A stretch of DNA of 64,000 nucleotides from contig JAVHJL010000007.1 in assembly GCA_036971715.1 (NCBI GenBank), positions 2,852,001-2,916,000 on the forward strand, in the 5' to 3' direction. Source of the stretch: Arthrobotrys musiformis. Lineage: Eukaryota; Ascomycota; Orbiliomycetes; Orbiliales; Orbiliaceae. A program made the translations under genes and the position numbers. Under the pieces are notes generated by a model. The model did no database searches, was not told the origin of the DNA, and was given only the letters and a program-made list of their open reading frames with translations. This document shows positions 1 through 10,571 of this stretch, one piece after another. The stretch's first letter is position 1. Each line of letters starts with the position of its first letter.

Positions 1-230
1 TTGGCGGTATGGCACTCGATAACTCGGTACTTGTGGAAGAAGGAGTGGATGAATCCACAGTTGAAGAGCTGAGAGCGATGGGGCACACTAAGATCAAGCT
101 GGTCAGAGGGATTCACAGGCAGGTCTTTGGAAGAGGCCAGGCCATTCGAGTACATTACGATGGGGGGAGACGAGTATATTCCGCTGGATCTGATATGAGG
201 GCGGACGGACTAGCAGCACCACTCCTATAA
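1..230 (+). CDS. Gamma-glutamyltranspeptidase-like protein, 3' end only
   Basis: Only the last ~76 codons are present; the frame is open to the left edge and stops with TAA at 228-230. The C-terminus reads FGRGQAIRVHYDGG then YSAGSDMRADGLAAPLL. A GRGQ motif followed by a variable strand and GSD.RADG is how the C-terminus of gamma-glutamyltranspeptidase (N-terminal nucleophile hydrolase, PF01019) enzymes of the YwrD/cephalosporin-acylase-like type ends. These enzymes cleave or transfer gamma-glutamyl groups, typically from glutathione. The catalytic Thr lies outside the window, so activity cannot be judged. A TATAAA-like element directly after the stop has no clear role. Confidence 0.72.
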   Translation, partial: GGMALDNSVLVEEGVDESTVEELRAMGHTKIKLVRGIHRQVFGRGQAIRVHYDGGRRVYSAGSDMRADGLAAPLL

Positions 231-407
231 AGGAGGCCTATGAAAAGTTTATATATACATAGATTGCAACAAGCGCATTGATGAATCAATTCTTGAGATA
301 TTTTTTAATTCCTCGAAACCCTTCTGCAAATTTGGGACTTGGCATCAAAAGGAAGTCAATTATCCGAATTTCCCACGAGGTTGAAGCATCTGTAACGCTA
401 TACGAGC
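231..407. other. Intergenic spacer and tail of the first small secreted gene
   Basis: AT-rich spacer between the GGT-like stop and the small secreted protein gene on the minus strand. A longer alternative last exon of that gene could reach to about 289. I see no further gene. Confidence 0.4.
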
Positions 408-938
408 CTATGGGAAACAAGAGAAGCTTGATATTTTCGCCCGATCATATTTAGTCTCTCCGCCTATATATGGTTCCGATTCAAATGCTGTTAGCTATAA
501 ACTAGGTCAAATATACGCGTATGGGAGCATGGCCGCAATAAACAATTACTCACGTTGAACCTTCAACATCTCCAAAAAGTCATCCTCCACAAAATTGGGC
601 CCCGCCCTATGCAACGGATTCCCAACACAACCCTGCTTCCTATAAAACCAGCATTTACAGTTGCCCGTACGAATGGACTTCGTATTCCAAATTGCCAGAT
701 TTTTAGCGCTTTCATCTGGCGGCCTTTCGATAGCTACGCAACACTGCTTTTCTTTGCATTCCGGCGGTGTAACTTGTTTGAACATGGCGCCGACGATAGT
801 GTCTAATTTGGTATCGAGGTAGCGGATTTCTAGCTCGACGAAGCATTCTGACGTGGAATTGGTATTGGATGCAAGGCAGAGATGGGGATGCAAGAGAAAA
901 AGGGAAAGAAAAATCGGAAAGAAAAATCTATACCCCAT
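408..938 (-). CDS. Small secreted cysteine-rich protein, family member 1
   Basis: The start chosen is the ATG at 938, because it opens directly into a signal peptide (MGYRFFFPIFLSLFLLHPH) ending near LCLASN; an in-frame ATG further upstream would put ~65 extra residues in front of it. The mature part holds seven Cys, including PPECKEKQCC and GNCKCWFYRKQGCVGNP. A GTGAGT donor sits at 553 (phase 1), just before a spurious in-frame stop. The best second exon I can propose is 408-487, giving ~154 residues, but its branch site is weak and an acceptor further down is possible. The late phase-1 GTGAGT intron and the C.[FW]...C[TV]G motif are shared with the genes at 2152-2817 and 10229-10571. Function unknown; an apoplastic or effector-like secreted protein is an inference. 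Confidence 0.62.
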
Positions 939-2151
939 GGTAGATATTCGCAAATTTGGTGTATAGTTTATGGGATCTAGTCTCCTGATGAAGTTCAAGG
1001 AGACCAACTTATTTGGTAGGCCACTTCGCGAGTACCGAAATGTGGACCTGGGTTCTCGGGTCCTATCCAAAGAGGCTATACCAATAGGAGGGTCTGGATA
1101 TGTTGATCTGAAAGCCGTATAGACGATGTTCACGAAAGAAAAGTTGATCTAAGCTACTACAGCCTGTAGCTATTAGAAGCTTGGAAATCAGGTTCAGAAG
1201 TTCTGGGCAGAGATGATGTTATTGGTAATGTGGTATATGACTAAAGACTCATCTCGCATTAAATATCTATATCTAGTTCAAACTTCGTTTTGCACAATAA
1301 ATGGGTCCGCCTCCTATAGTTTGGCAGTGAGGAACCCCGCAACTGGTTTCTCCTGGCAAAGCAAAGGAGCACACAGCAATGGATATAAGCCCCAAATCTG
1401 TGCATAAGTTTCGAATTTTTAGAGGCGCAATTGGCGCCGTTGTTATATTCTCCCAACGGCAGCGGCACATAGGTTTCGAAAAGTCACTTGGTGTTGGATT
1501 ATCGATACATGGATGGCGAGGCAACGTAAATGCCTCTCAACTTGCAATGGGCTGTACCCGAACTAGATCGACTAATTTTATTTCAGTATGTATACTGGCT
1601 ATATATATGGCAAATAGGTAAGGATGTAGTGACATTCGGATCCTGAGTATATTCGAGGGCTAACTCTCGAAACGATTACTAAAGCTGCTGTTTTTGCGTG
1701 TCAATTATAATATTACTTGATTACATAAAAAAGATAGTTCAAAAAATGTTTAAAGGTATAGATTTTGATACATTAACAGCGACACGGATAAAGCTCTAGA
1801 GATCAAAATGGGTGTATCAGAGGAATAAATTAATTTGGTTCCGGAATGAAAAAGTTAATCGCGACTCCCGGCTACTGGATACATCAAAGGGTGGGCGCCG
1901 AAGTGTTTTGAGGTTGGTCGCCTACAGTATATACACGCCTGGTCTCGTACCAAGATCTACCGCACAAAGAGTGACCGCACATCCGCCCGAGACTAGGGTA
2001 TCTGGGTCGATATAGAGATTTCCGTCCGAAATTTTGTCGATGGGCAGTCTTGATCAATTGATCAATCGGGCCATACGCCATATTCCAATTTCCACTGTCT
2101 GGCGTAACTATATATTATAACAGGCTCCCATGCGTGACATTGAGCGAGTCT
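939..2151. other. Gene-poor AT-rich region with degenerate short reading frames
   Basis: About 1.2 kb with many short overlapping reading frames and no sustained coding signal. At 1273-1400 on the minus strand there is a short Cys-containing stretch (GETSCGVPHCQ) without a convincing start or signal peptide; it could be a relic of a small secreted gene. One copy of the dispersed GGTCTCGTWCC repeat lies at 1939-1976. Confidence 0.4.
1939..1976 (+). repeat. Dispersed GGTCTCGTWCCCAGA repeat, subfamily A
   Basis: Reads GGTCTCGTACCAAGA followed by CCGCACAAAGAGTGACC. The second half is identical to the copy at 42915-42952 and nearly so to the inverted copy at 11026-11070. Confidence 0.6.
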
Positions 2152-2817
2152 TTAATTAGGCGTTGGCTCTATAGCTATAGGCGGAGGGTTGGCCTTCGGC
2201 CTATCTATTGCTGGATCTTTATCCCAGTAGCATAGAATGCTTTTGGCCTTCTTTGCGTTCTCGCTCTTGCGCGCTAAAACGAGGAAATAATATATTAGAA
2301 TTTAGTACATACTCGACCAAAAATAATCATGCGATACTGTCTATGTAAAAGCTAAGAGATTTCCCCACTCACGGTTTCTCAAATCCTGCATATAATCTTT
2401 GGGTATCGTTACCAACTGGCTGGATCCTTGCATCATAAAACTCCATGGCCCGGTGCAATTATTTGATGTCGGGAAAACAAAACAAGTACAGCCGTCAGAT
2501 GCAAGGCTCCCGATTTCCACCTCATCGCGATCACTAAATATTCTATCGGCATCTCGGAAATATGTCTGTAAATTTCCGACACAACATGTCGCAAGTGGGC
2601 CTGGACTTATTTCGCAAAATGGGTCTATGTCCGGTTTCCAGATTGCCATTTGCCCGTCTGTTTCGCCCGGAATAGCAGCGTTGCGGTTCAAGTTCCTATT
2701 TTCGAAGAAGGCAATGGCGCATCGGTGCATTCTTATAGATAGGGATAATTGGCTGTGGGCGGAATATGGGAGTGCTAGAAGAATAGAGACGGCGATAAGA
2801 AGGTACGTATAATTCAT
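2152..2817 (-). CDS. Small secreted cysteine-rich protein, family member 2
   Basis: Two-exon model: exon 1 2373-2817, exon 2 2152-2273, 188 residues. The intron has a GTGAGT donor, a TACTAAAT branch site and a TTTTAG acceptor. It joins in phase 1 and removes a premature stop at 2341. The signal peptide is MNYTYLLIAVSILLALPYSA (cleavage near AHS-QL). Mature motifs are MHRCAIAFFENRN, FCEISPG, ATCC and DGCTCFVFPTSNNCTGPW; exon 2 adds SILCYWDKD and a proline-rich tail. Two sequons are present (NCT is one). The C.[FW]....NCTG motif and the late phase-1 intron are shared with the genes at 408-938 and 10229-10571, so these look like diverged paralogues. No known family recognised. Confidence 0.72.
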
Positions 2818-3634
2818 GTCGGTGGACCGGTCTGTTGTTATATGTCCATCGAAAATGGAAGGCGGACGTAAGATCCTCTTCTACGAAGGTTTTTTTTTGG
2901 AGATTCGTTAGTCGTATTATACGTAGGCGAAACGGATAAGTTAGACTTCCGTCTACGGCATATAGTAAATGAGATGAATTGTAGGGAGTAGAATTAAATT
3001 GAGTGATCCCTAAAATTGAACTATCAAAGGGCCGATAGTATACCTTTCAATAAGAGCGTGTTTATTTAATTAGATGGCTACGAAATTCGGGTCCAAAAAT
3101 CCGGCTGAGGATCCGAGTCGTCCCTAAATTACTCAATGCCAATAGTATAAGATAGGCTGAGCTACAAATTTTGGAACCAACATATTGCCTATAACGTTTG
3201 AAAAAGTATTTTTTTTTATTTATGGCGGTGCATTTACAACTGCGATCCTATGCGCAACGAAAGACCTTGTTGTGCCTGGATTCGAGGCTACCTTGTTAGT
3301 GAGTGAATGTTGGCTTTTGCATGCCTAGTGCAAATGCAGTTCAAATCGAATGCACAGTCTTGTAAGCAACTTAATATAATGCACATATCCGTAGCGAATC
3401 GAAGGCAGATGATCTTTAAAACACATTTAAATATTTGTCCGTTTTATGTTTTTGGTTGTAAGTATCGTTCTAGTTTGTATATATCAACGTATAGTAGTGG
3501 CAATATACCTGACAATGCCCTGCTAATAGTCTGTTTGAGAAAATGCAATACGTAAAGGCTGCGATACATAATTGGAATAACTGGGAGTTCGAATTCGGAC
3601 TCTCGGGATCTCTTCCAGGTGAAGAACTGCCTAA
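2818..3634. other. Intergenic spacer
   Basis: AT-rich, with homopolymer runs near 2890 and 3213 and no coding region I can support. It separates the 5' end of one minus-strand secreted gene from the 3' end of the next. Confidence 0.5.
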
Positions 3635-4273
3635 TCAGGCTGGCCAGCAATTCACGCTCGCCCACTGTGCACCTGAGAAATTCTGTCCCGCACAAAAAGT
3701 CCCAGTAACTTGGCCCTGGCAACCACCTGAACTGTATCCAATACAACAGGCTCTATTTTGAGCGTCGCCGTTCCAAGTTTCAACAAATCCAACGTTTTGC
3801 TTATTGAAGCTAAAACATTGGTTGCCCTCCTGAGTCCAGAGGTACCAACATCCTCCAGATTGATTCCTGTTTTCATATTACAGGAATAGTTAGCAAGGCA
3901 GTTTTATTGGGGAGGAAACGCCGAAGCCGTTGAACTGAAATTCAAGAGTTTTGTCAAATGACTTTTGGGGAAACATGCAAAGTAGGAACATGATATATAC
4001 TTACTGCCCAGAGCAAATGAGTACGCGTCTCTCCCACCATCTCTTCTCGAGAGTGGTCTCCTTCTATTAAATTTAATTGGCAATCGTAATTTTTGAGCTA
4101 GATCGCTCTAAAAGTATTCGATCCGGAATTTGGGTGTAACTCACGGTTGGTTTATCGGCTTTTGGACTCGGATTCCGAACCTCAAGATCTTGGGAGGGCT
4201 CCGACGCTGGGAGGGCAAAGGCAGTGCTAGCCAAGACAGTGGCGATGATGGGCATAGAGATGGAAATCTTCAT
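3635..4273 (-). CDS. Small secreted protein with Kex2-type propeptide (8 Cys)
   Basis: Three exons: 4145-4273, 4005-4063 and 3635-3866, total 139 residues. Introns are 81 nt (GTGAGT...AATAG) and 138 nt (GTAAGT, GCTAAC branch site, ACAG). Phases are 0 then 2, and the joined frame stops cleanly at TGA 3635-3637. The signal peptide is MKISISMPIIATVLASTAFA. A ~28-residue acidic propeptide ends in LEKR, a classic Kex2 cleavage site at the start of exon 2. The predicted mature chain starts WWERRVLICSG and has eight Cys (GGCWYLW, NQCFSF, ACCIGY, GGCQGQ, FCAGQ, NCWPA). It is rich in Trp, Gly and Gln. Not a recognised family. Secretion and Kex2 maturation are strongly suggested; an effector or antimicrobial role is inference. 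Confidence 0.75.
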
Positions 4274-5350
4274 GGTGCTTGTATATTTCCTTCAAAATGG
4301 CACCAGGTTTTTAGATCGCTTGGAACTTATTGATATAGAAGAGACAGCAGAAATTTGGAGGTATGCATATATGGTATTCTGCAAAAAAACAATATGTCGC
4401 TTCCGTTCAGATGGTGTATTATATCCTTCAAATTCTCGTACTTGTCAAGTATCCTTTCTTTTATAAACATCTTGTGGCGGGATGAATCGATTAATCGAAT
4501 ATATTCGAGTTCTTGAAAATATATCGTAGTGAATTTTACACATTTGGCTTTGCTGGGGTATGCCTGTTATCGACAAAGGAAAAGTGTTTAGTGATCAATT
4601 ATATTAGCTATCTTAATTCGATCTACAAGTTTCGAAGTTCGAATTACCCGTAAACACGTGCAAACGCCTCCGAACCACTTTCTGTAGTGTAACGTGTGTA
4701 TATTTCCCACTCAGAAATCAGTTCGAACGTCGCGCTTCGCACTCAGCGAAATTATCCAGATTAGGCGGAGATATATACTCGATGAGAAATCAAAAATGGA
4801 TGCATAACTGCGAATAAAATATCCCTGCTCCTCCCCACGCGCCTTAGCAGAAAGCTTAAATTAAAACCCAAGAGTTAATTATCGATTGGGGCACTTAGCG
4901 TCAAAATATATGCAGGGAGGCTCTGCAACAGAAGCCTGTCTTCGTCTATCCACCTTCCTATATTCTACGAAAAACGTTCTATTGGATGTATCTTTAACAT
5001 TACCAGCGCGGGATCATGAATTCCTTTGCGCTTGATTACCTATCGTTAAGTCAGCTCAGTCAGTTAAGGGTCATAGCTCTGTATACGAGATCATATCAGG
5101 TGTTCTGACGCGAATATACATACATCGCTATTGTTCTTATGTTTAATATTATTCTCAAGGAAACTAGTTTAGGACTTAGCGTTGGATTGCTGCTCGCAGA
5201 TGCAGAGATATCGGGGCGTCGGCGATATGGAAGGTCATTTGCACCATCTAGTTCGTATAAATAAAGGTCTATCCGCTTCTAGGAAGAAGAAGACCTCGAG
5301 ATATATAGTATAATGTTGTAAATTTGAACTAACTGTTATTACACTGAGCA
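4274..5350. other. Intergenic region upstream of the WSC-subtilase
   Basis: About 1.1 kb between two divergently transcribed genes, so it contains both promoters. It is AT-rich and without a supported gene. TATAAA-like sequence occurs at ~5256, upstream of the WSC-subtilase start at 5351. Confidence 0.5.
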
Positions 5351-8300
5351 ATGGGCTTGTGTCATTTCTTATTACTGGCCTTCGCGGCCGGACCTTTACC
5401 TACCGTATTTGGGCAGCTTTCCCTGCCTGCTGGCTGCCAGTACACAAACTGTGGGGCTAGTTGTCCAACCGGATGGTCTAAAGTATCGATCATCGTCGGC
5501 ATTGGAGACCTTACCAATCCATGTGCTTCTGGCGTCGTTAGGAGCATTTGCTGCACGGTTTCTATCCCCGTGCAGTGGGTTCCAGCCGTTCCAGATTACA
5601 CGAATCCGAACTGGCCTATTTGCCCATTTGTAGACCCTTGCCCTGGTCTTGGATCAGAATGTAAGTTCCTCTGGTGTGTTTGTGTATACCTACCCGTGAA
5701 CGGAAACGATAACTAATAGAGAGCAATAACAGGGAGTCGAGTTGCAATAGACTACTTTGGCGATCAGATTGATAAGGATTGCAAGCAAGGGTCTAAGCAT
5801 CTTTGCGTGAAGTATCCGAGTGGCGGAATTCCCACATCACCACCTACCGTAAAAGAATCCGTCGGAACATTCAGTAACATCGGCTGCTACACCGATAGCT
5901 CATCGAAGCGTGTTCTGAATGGCGGGTCGTGGGTAGACGGCGCTATGACAGTGGAGAAGTGTGTCGCGAAAGCCCAGGGCTTCAAATATGCCGGCGTTGA
6001 ATACCAGACAGAATGCTACTGGGGTAATACCATAGATTCTTCTGGACAGAAGGTAAATGATGGCTGCACCATGTTTTGCGCTGGAGACAAGAGTGAAATA
6101 TGTGGAGAAGGCGACAGAATACAAATTATGCAAAACAGTGCCTACAAACCTCCAGCTACTACAAATCCCGGGGTGGGAACATTTAATTATATTGGATGTT
6201 ATTCCGATAGTTCTTCTGCTAGAGCTTTGGAAAATGCATGGGAAGATTGGAGCGGAATGACGGTAAGTGCTTGTGTGCAAAAGGCAGCGGGTTATAAATA
6301 TGCAGCAGTCGAATACTATGGCCAATGCTTCTACGGGAATACGCTAGCATCAAGCAGTACACCCCAGAGCGGCGGCTGCGATACGCCTTGTGCAGGAAAC
6401 ACAGGGGAAATATGCGGTGGCGGCGACAGAATCGGCCTCTATCAAAACTCTGCCTACCAGCCTCCTCCCAAAGCGTCTGCCGTACCAAAAGTTGGTGATT
6501 TCGTATATAAAGGTTGCTTCGTGGACTCGTCCAGTAACCGGGCAGTCCCCGATAAATCCCTCGTCGATTGGTCTGGAATGACAGTGGAGAAATGTATTGC
6601 TGCAGCAGCAGGCTACAAATATGCGGCGGTAGAGTACTACGGAGAATGCTACTACGGCAATAAGCTCGTTTCGACGGGCACGAGCTCCGCTTGTGATACT
6701 CCTTGTACGGGCAATAATCTTCAACTCTGCGGTGGTGGAAACGCAATCGGATTGTAAGTCGCCCTCTTGCTCTAAAAATCTTTAATTCGTCGAGGCTTCT
6801 GTTAACGCTTGTTTAAGGTATGAAAATGAAGCATACCGCCCTCCGGTCATCCCGACTGCGGCCGAAGTTGCAGCCGCTCTTACCGCCGTTTCCACCTGTG
6901 AGTCTAAGGTCCAGGCTGTTCTGGACGAGTGGCTCGCGTTTTTAGGCGGCTCTCAAAAGCGAAGCTTGGAGTATGGAAGCCCTGGGTACCTAAAGAGACA
7001 ATTGGACAACTATAGAGAGCGTTGCACTAGCCTTCAGGGCGACTGTGGTGAGTAAACCTGTCGAGTTACTTGCATGTGCTGATATGCATGCATCGACGTA
7101 TGCACATAATCTAACGATAAATCGAATGTCTACAGAGCCCCTCATCCAGAATGCTCAACAAGCGGTCGATCTGTCACAAACGAGTACTACTAGCGGGGTT
7201 CGTAACATGATGTCTAGCGTTTATAAGTTTAAACATTGATTAATAGCAGCTTGAAAAGCTAATTTTCCCACTATATCTATAGGTAACGCAAGAGATGGCT
7301 CGGGAGGCCGTCCGACTTTTGGGGAATGCTGGAACTGTTGGACCAGCAATTCAAGCGGCACCTGCCTCAGCTGCTGGAGTCAAAACAGTATCTACTATCG
7401 TAGTAGGCACAATTGCAGGCATAATTGTAGTCGCCGAGGTCTTGCAGCCAAAGCCTCAAAATCCGGATCCGGATCCAACGACGATACGGACTACTACACC
7501 AGCGACAACAAGGACTACGACGACAACCACGACGTCTAGCAGCAGTACATGCTCACCTACGGCTACTGCAAAACCATACATTATACACATGAAAGATACT
7601 GCGACAAATAGCGACTTCCAAACACTGAAAAAGAGTCTGCCGAATGACTTATCCAACCAAGAGTATGCATATGATTCGGTCAACTTTTACCTTTATGTTG
7701 CCAACATCAACGATTGTGAGGTTCAGCGGCTACGAAAAGAGCCAAAGGTTTTGGCGGTCTTCCCAGAGTCAACTGCTGAGCCCTATGGGCAGCCACCTAT
7801 CGTGGAACAACCCCAGAAGTTCCAGAAAAGGAAGAGGGTCGTCCGAGAGGCTCCAGTTTCTAACCATCAGTCAAAGCCAAAGGTAGCAAAAAGATTCCAA
7901 AATACTAATCTAGACGCGACTGGAATAATATACAACCAACCCTTCTGTGCTCCACACCTCCAATGGTTGAATAATTTCAAAATGTTTTCCAACGAATACG
8001 GAAACTATTACGCACCCTTCCAAGATGGTTGCTACTACGGTGAAAACCAATTGGGACTTTCGGTAGAAATTTTAATTATCGACAGCGGGTTAAGATTAAC
8101 CCATAAGGTAGGCCCACCTAGTAGATGCCAATTAGGTAGACATGGCCCAATAGGCGATTCGAAGTTTATTAACTAGTGCCTTGTAGGAGTTCGATGACAT
8201 GGATAAAGAAAAAATAGTAGTCCGGTCGTTTGGCCTACTTCCCCACGGGACAGAAATGGCGTCCATGGCGGCAGGCGCATACTCTGGTGTAGCCAAAAAT

Positions 8301-9332
8301 GCCAGAATTGTAATGTTTGAAACGAATTTCCTATCATCCTCTCTCATAGCTTCCTGTGCAAGGGTTGAGCAATATGTCAAAGTTGACAAAAAGCGGAGCC
8401 CGGGCGATTTTGTGATCAACATGTCATGGGGTGAGTGGAAAATCACAATACAAAGTAAAACTAATCTTAATTATATATAAAGCTAAACTCCATGTACCCG
8501 ATAGGTGATATAATTGACCCATCGGCGATGTCAACTGCGGATCTCCAGGCTAAAGAAACCAGTTGGAAAGATATAATATCCCGATTAGACAACATAGGAG
8601 CTGTCATGGTTGCGGCAGCAGGGAACGACGCAGATCTACCTAAATACATAGGACAAGCTTATCCACAAGCGCTAGGGGGTGCCAATACACCTCTCATAAT
8701 TGTAGGGTCTGCGGACCTTGCGGGTAGCGACCGTTCCTGGTTTTCGCGACTAACCGAGTCTGGCCCGGAGCTCTTGACTTTCTACGGCGCAGGTCACAAC
8801 GTTCTTTGCGCCACAGATGCTGGCCGCGACGATGTCTGGATTTACACTGGGGGAACATCCCATGCAGCGGCACAGTTGTCTGGGGTAATTGCAACATACT
8901 TGTCCGATACTGCATGGGTGATTGGGAATGCCGGATACCTTAACTTGAACAACCCTGTGGGTTTTAGCAGAAGGCTTAAAGAGCTTATATCGACCGAATT
9001 TGAACTACTCAAGGGACCTGTAGGTTCCGACAGCGCAACTCCAAATGTACCCCGGGCAGCCGCGGGCCGCAAGGTTGATTGCGTACAAGAGAGTAGTACC
9101 AATTTCCCCACGAGCACCGTACCACCCCCCACTCTTATAAGTGCACCCACAGCGGGACCCTTGGTCCTCAATATTGCGACCACGACGGTTGTCTTTGCTA
9201 ATGGCCAAGATATGAAACCATCGGTATGTTTTTCAAAATTGGTTCAAAGTAAATTGCAAATCCTTCAAATGTTACTAACACTTTCGCTCCGTCGTGCTTT
9301 AGCCAACTGCTTTGACCTGCTGGCACAGATAA
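5351..9332 (+). CDS. Secreted Cys-rich / triple WSC / I9 / subtilisin-like (S8) protease fusion
   Basis: Eight-exon model: 5351-5660, 5733-6753, 6818-7047, 7136-7201, 7293-8107, 8187-8430, 8505-9223, 9303-9332, total 1144 residues. All phases close; the join at 7202-7292 is the least certain. Order: signal peptide (1-21); a Cys-rich domain with CGASCPTGW and SICC (~28-102); three WSC modules (~147-235, 251-340, 356-448), each with GCY/GCF, CV/CI, the YAGVEY/YAAVEYY core and a C.TPC-type end; a hydrophobic segment (~574-593); a Thr-rich linker; an I9-like propeptide from KPYIIHMKD (~634); basic sites KRKR and AKR; then a peptidase S8 domain. The triad is visible: Asp806 in LIIDSG, His834 in PHGTE, Ser1014 in GGTSHAA, with oxyanion Asn936 in AAAGND. 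WSC modules bind wall glycans, so a wall-tethered or wall-targeted protease is likely. The fusion is unusual for S8 enzymes. Confidence 0.82.
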
Positions 9333-9587
9333 TCGTTTTGAATTTCTGGCCTTTCTGGAGGTGAAGGATCTTTCGAACACTTGAACCTAGACCTTGTCTC
9401 GTAATTAGAGGAACCTAACCTGCCTATTAACGAAAATTATATGTACCTAGTCTTGCGAATATAATTTATCTAATTTCCCTGCCGAATCATTCTATATATA
9501 TGTCGGGCCTTCTGACTACCGACCCTAAAGTTTCCTTCTTTAACGGACGATAACTACTTGTAGCCATGCAGCCGGACCACCCTGAGG

Positions 9588-9602
9588 CTGGGAACGAGAC
9601 CG
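9588..9602 (-). repeat. Dispersed GGTCTCGTWCCCAGA repeat
   Basis: The inverted copy reads CGGTCTCGTTCCCAGCC on the minus strand. Only the core is conserved. Confidence 0.5.
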
Positions 9603-9828
9603 TGCAGTATATAAAATAGCAATATGTAACTTATTCCAAGACGTACCGGCCCCTAATCAGAATGCCGTATGCGCAGAATTGAAATATAAGTTGTTTGCCC
9701 TAGGCCTTCGTGCGCTCGTAAATCCATGCGCCAAGACGAATATTATGTTACAGGGATAGTGGGTCGAATATAGTATTATGAGAAAAGTTGAGCTACAGAT
9801 TGCAATATTCTTGGGAATATAGGTGGAC

Positions 9829-9857
9829 CTGGTCTCGTTCCCAGACGTCACAAAGGG
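9829..9857 (+). repeat. Dispersed GGTCTCGTWCCCAGA repeat, subfamily A
   Basis: Reads CTGGTCTCGTTCCCAGACG then TCACAAAGGGATATC. The tail resembles the copy at 22429 (GACGCCACAAG...GATATC). Confidence 0.6.
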
Positions 9858-10228
9858 ATATCTGGTGAATCCTGGGTATGCTGGATGATCGATGAGACCA
9901 GGCTAACCTCACAGTTGAGTGGCTGGCGCCGAGACAAAGTTAACCTATACGCTACATGTCCACACCTCTTGTAAGTTGTCCAGCCTTGCACCACCATCGC
10001 GCAGAAACTATAGTCGACCCCGGAATGTCGATTCAGCCGAGCTGGCATATGTCGTAGAAATGCACGCATTTCCTCAAAAGAAGCAGGAATAGCTTCCAAC
10101 ATAAAAATCTAGATAATTTTTTCGGCGTCAAAAGTTAATTTCTTTTAGAATATATTTGCCAAAGTGGCTCAATTATCCCCTCACAAATGCCTATATATAT
10201 TTGGAAGCGGAGGACTTATACTACTCAC

Positions 10229-10571
10229 TAGTAGCTAATCTAATCTCGTCCGACGAGTCCTCGGGCATAGCGCTAAATTTTGGATCCCCGGTACAATTCA
10301 AGCCCTCCCAGAACTGACAGAATGCGTTATTGACATTTATTGAGCCGAGCGGTAGCGGACCCTCAGCGCGTCTGGTAAGGCTAAAACATTTTGTGGATGT
10401 TTTATTCGCGTCCATCCATAGGTTAATGCTCTTGTAGCCTCTCCCTGTGAAATGCGGATTCGTGCGAAAGGCTAGTCTTGATCTGTCAAATGTTCTTTTG
10501 AATAGTTGTGCATGGATAGTGGAGCTCAAGAGGGGCGGTATAAGAAGGATGAGGGAAAGCGCGTAGAACAT
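10229..10571 (-). CDS. Small secreted protein, family member 3 (3' exon unresolved)
   Basis: Exon 1 runs 10229-10571. It opens with signal peptide MFYALSLILLIPPLLSSTIHA and carries STKCFSLTRR and FCQFWEGLNCTGDP. A GTGAGT donor at 10228 (phase 1) sits just before an in-frame TAG, exactly as in the paralogues at 408-938 and 2152-2817. The Q[FW]....NCTG motif also matches. I could not settle the acceptor, so the last exon is missing from this entry. It has fewer Cys than the others (three visible in the mature part). Function unknown. Confidence 0.6.

Larger units (their letters stand above)
9333..10228. other. Intergenic region with two dispersed repeat copies
   Basis: It contains the dispersed motif inverted at 9588-9602 and direct at 9829-9857. 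A minus-strand reading frame of 84 codons (9848-10102) has no recognisable features. It may be the 3' part of the small secreted gene at 10229-10571 or chance. Confidence 0.4.

Noticed and set aside
1213..1621. Possible small secreted gene (short Cys-containing frames on both strands)
   Set aside because: No start with a convincing signal peptide and no splice solution that joins the Cys-rich stretch to one.
9848..10102. 84-codon minus-strand frame near the third small secreted gene
   Set aside because: No splice acceptor joins it in frame to the exon at 10229-10571, and it has no recognisable feature.
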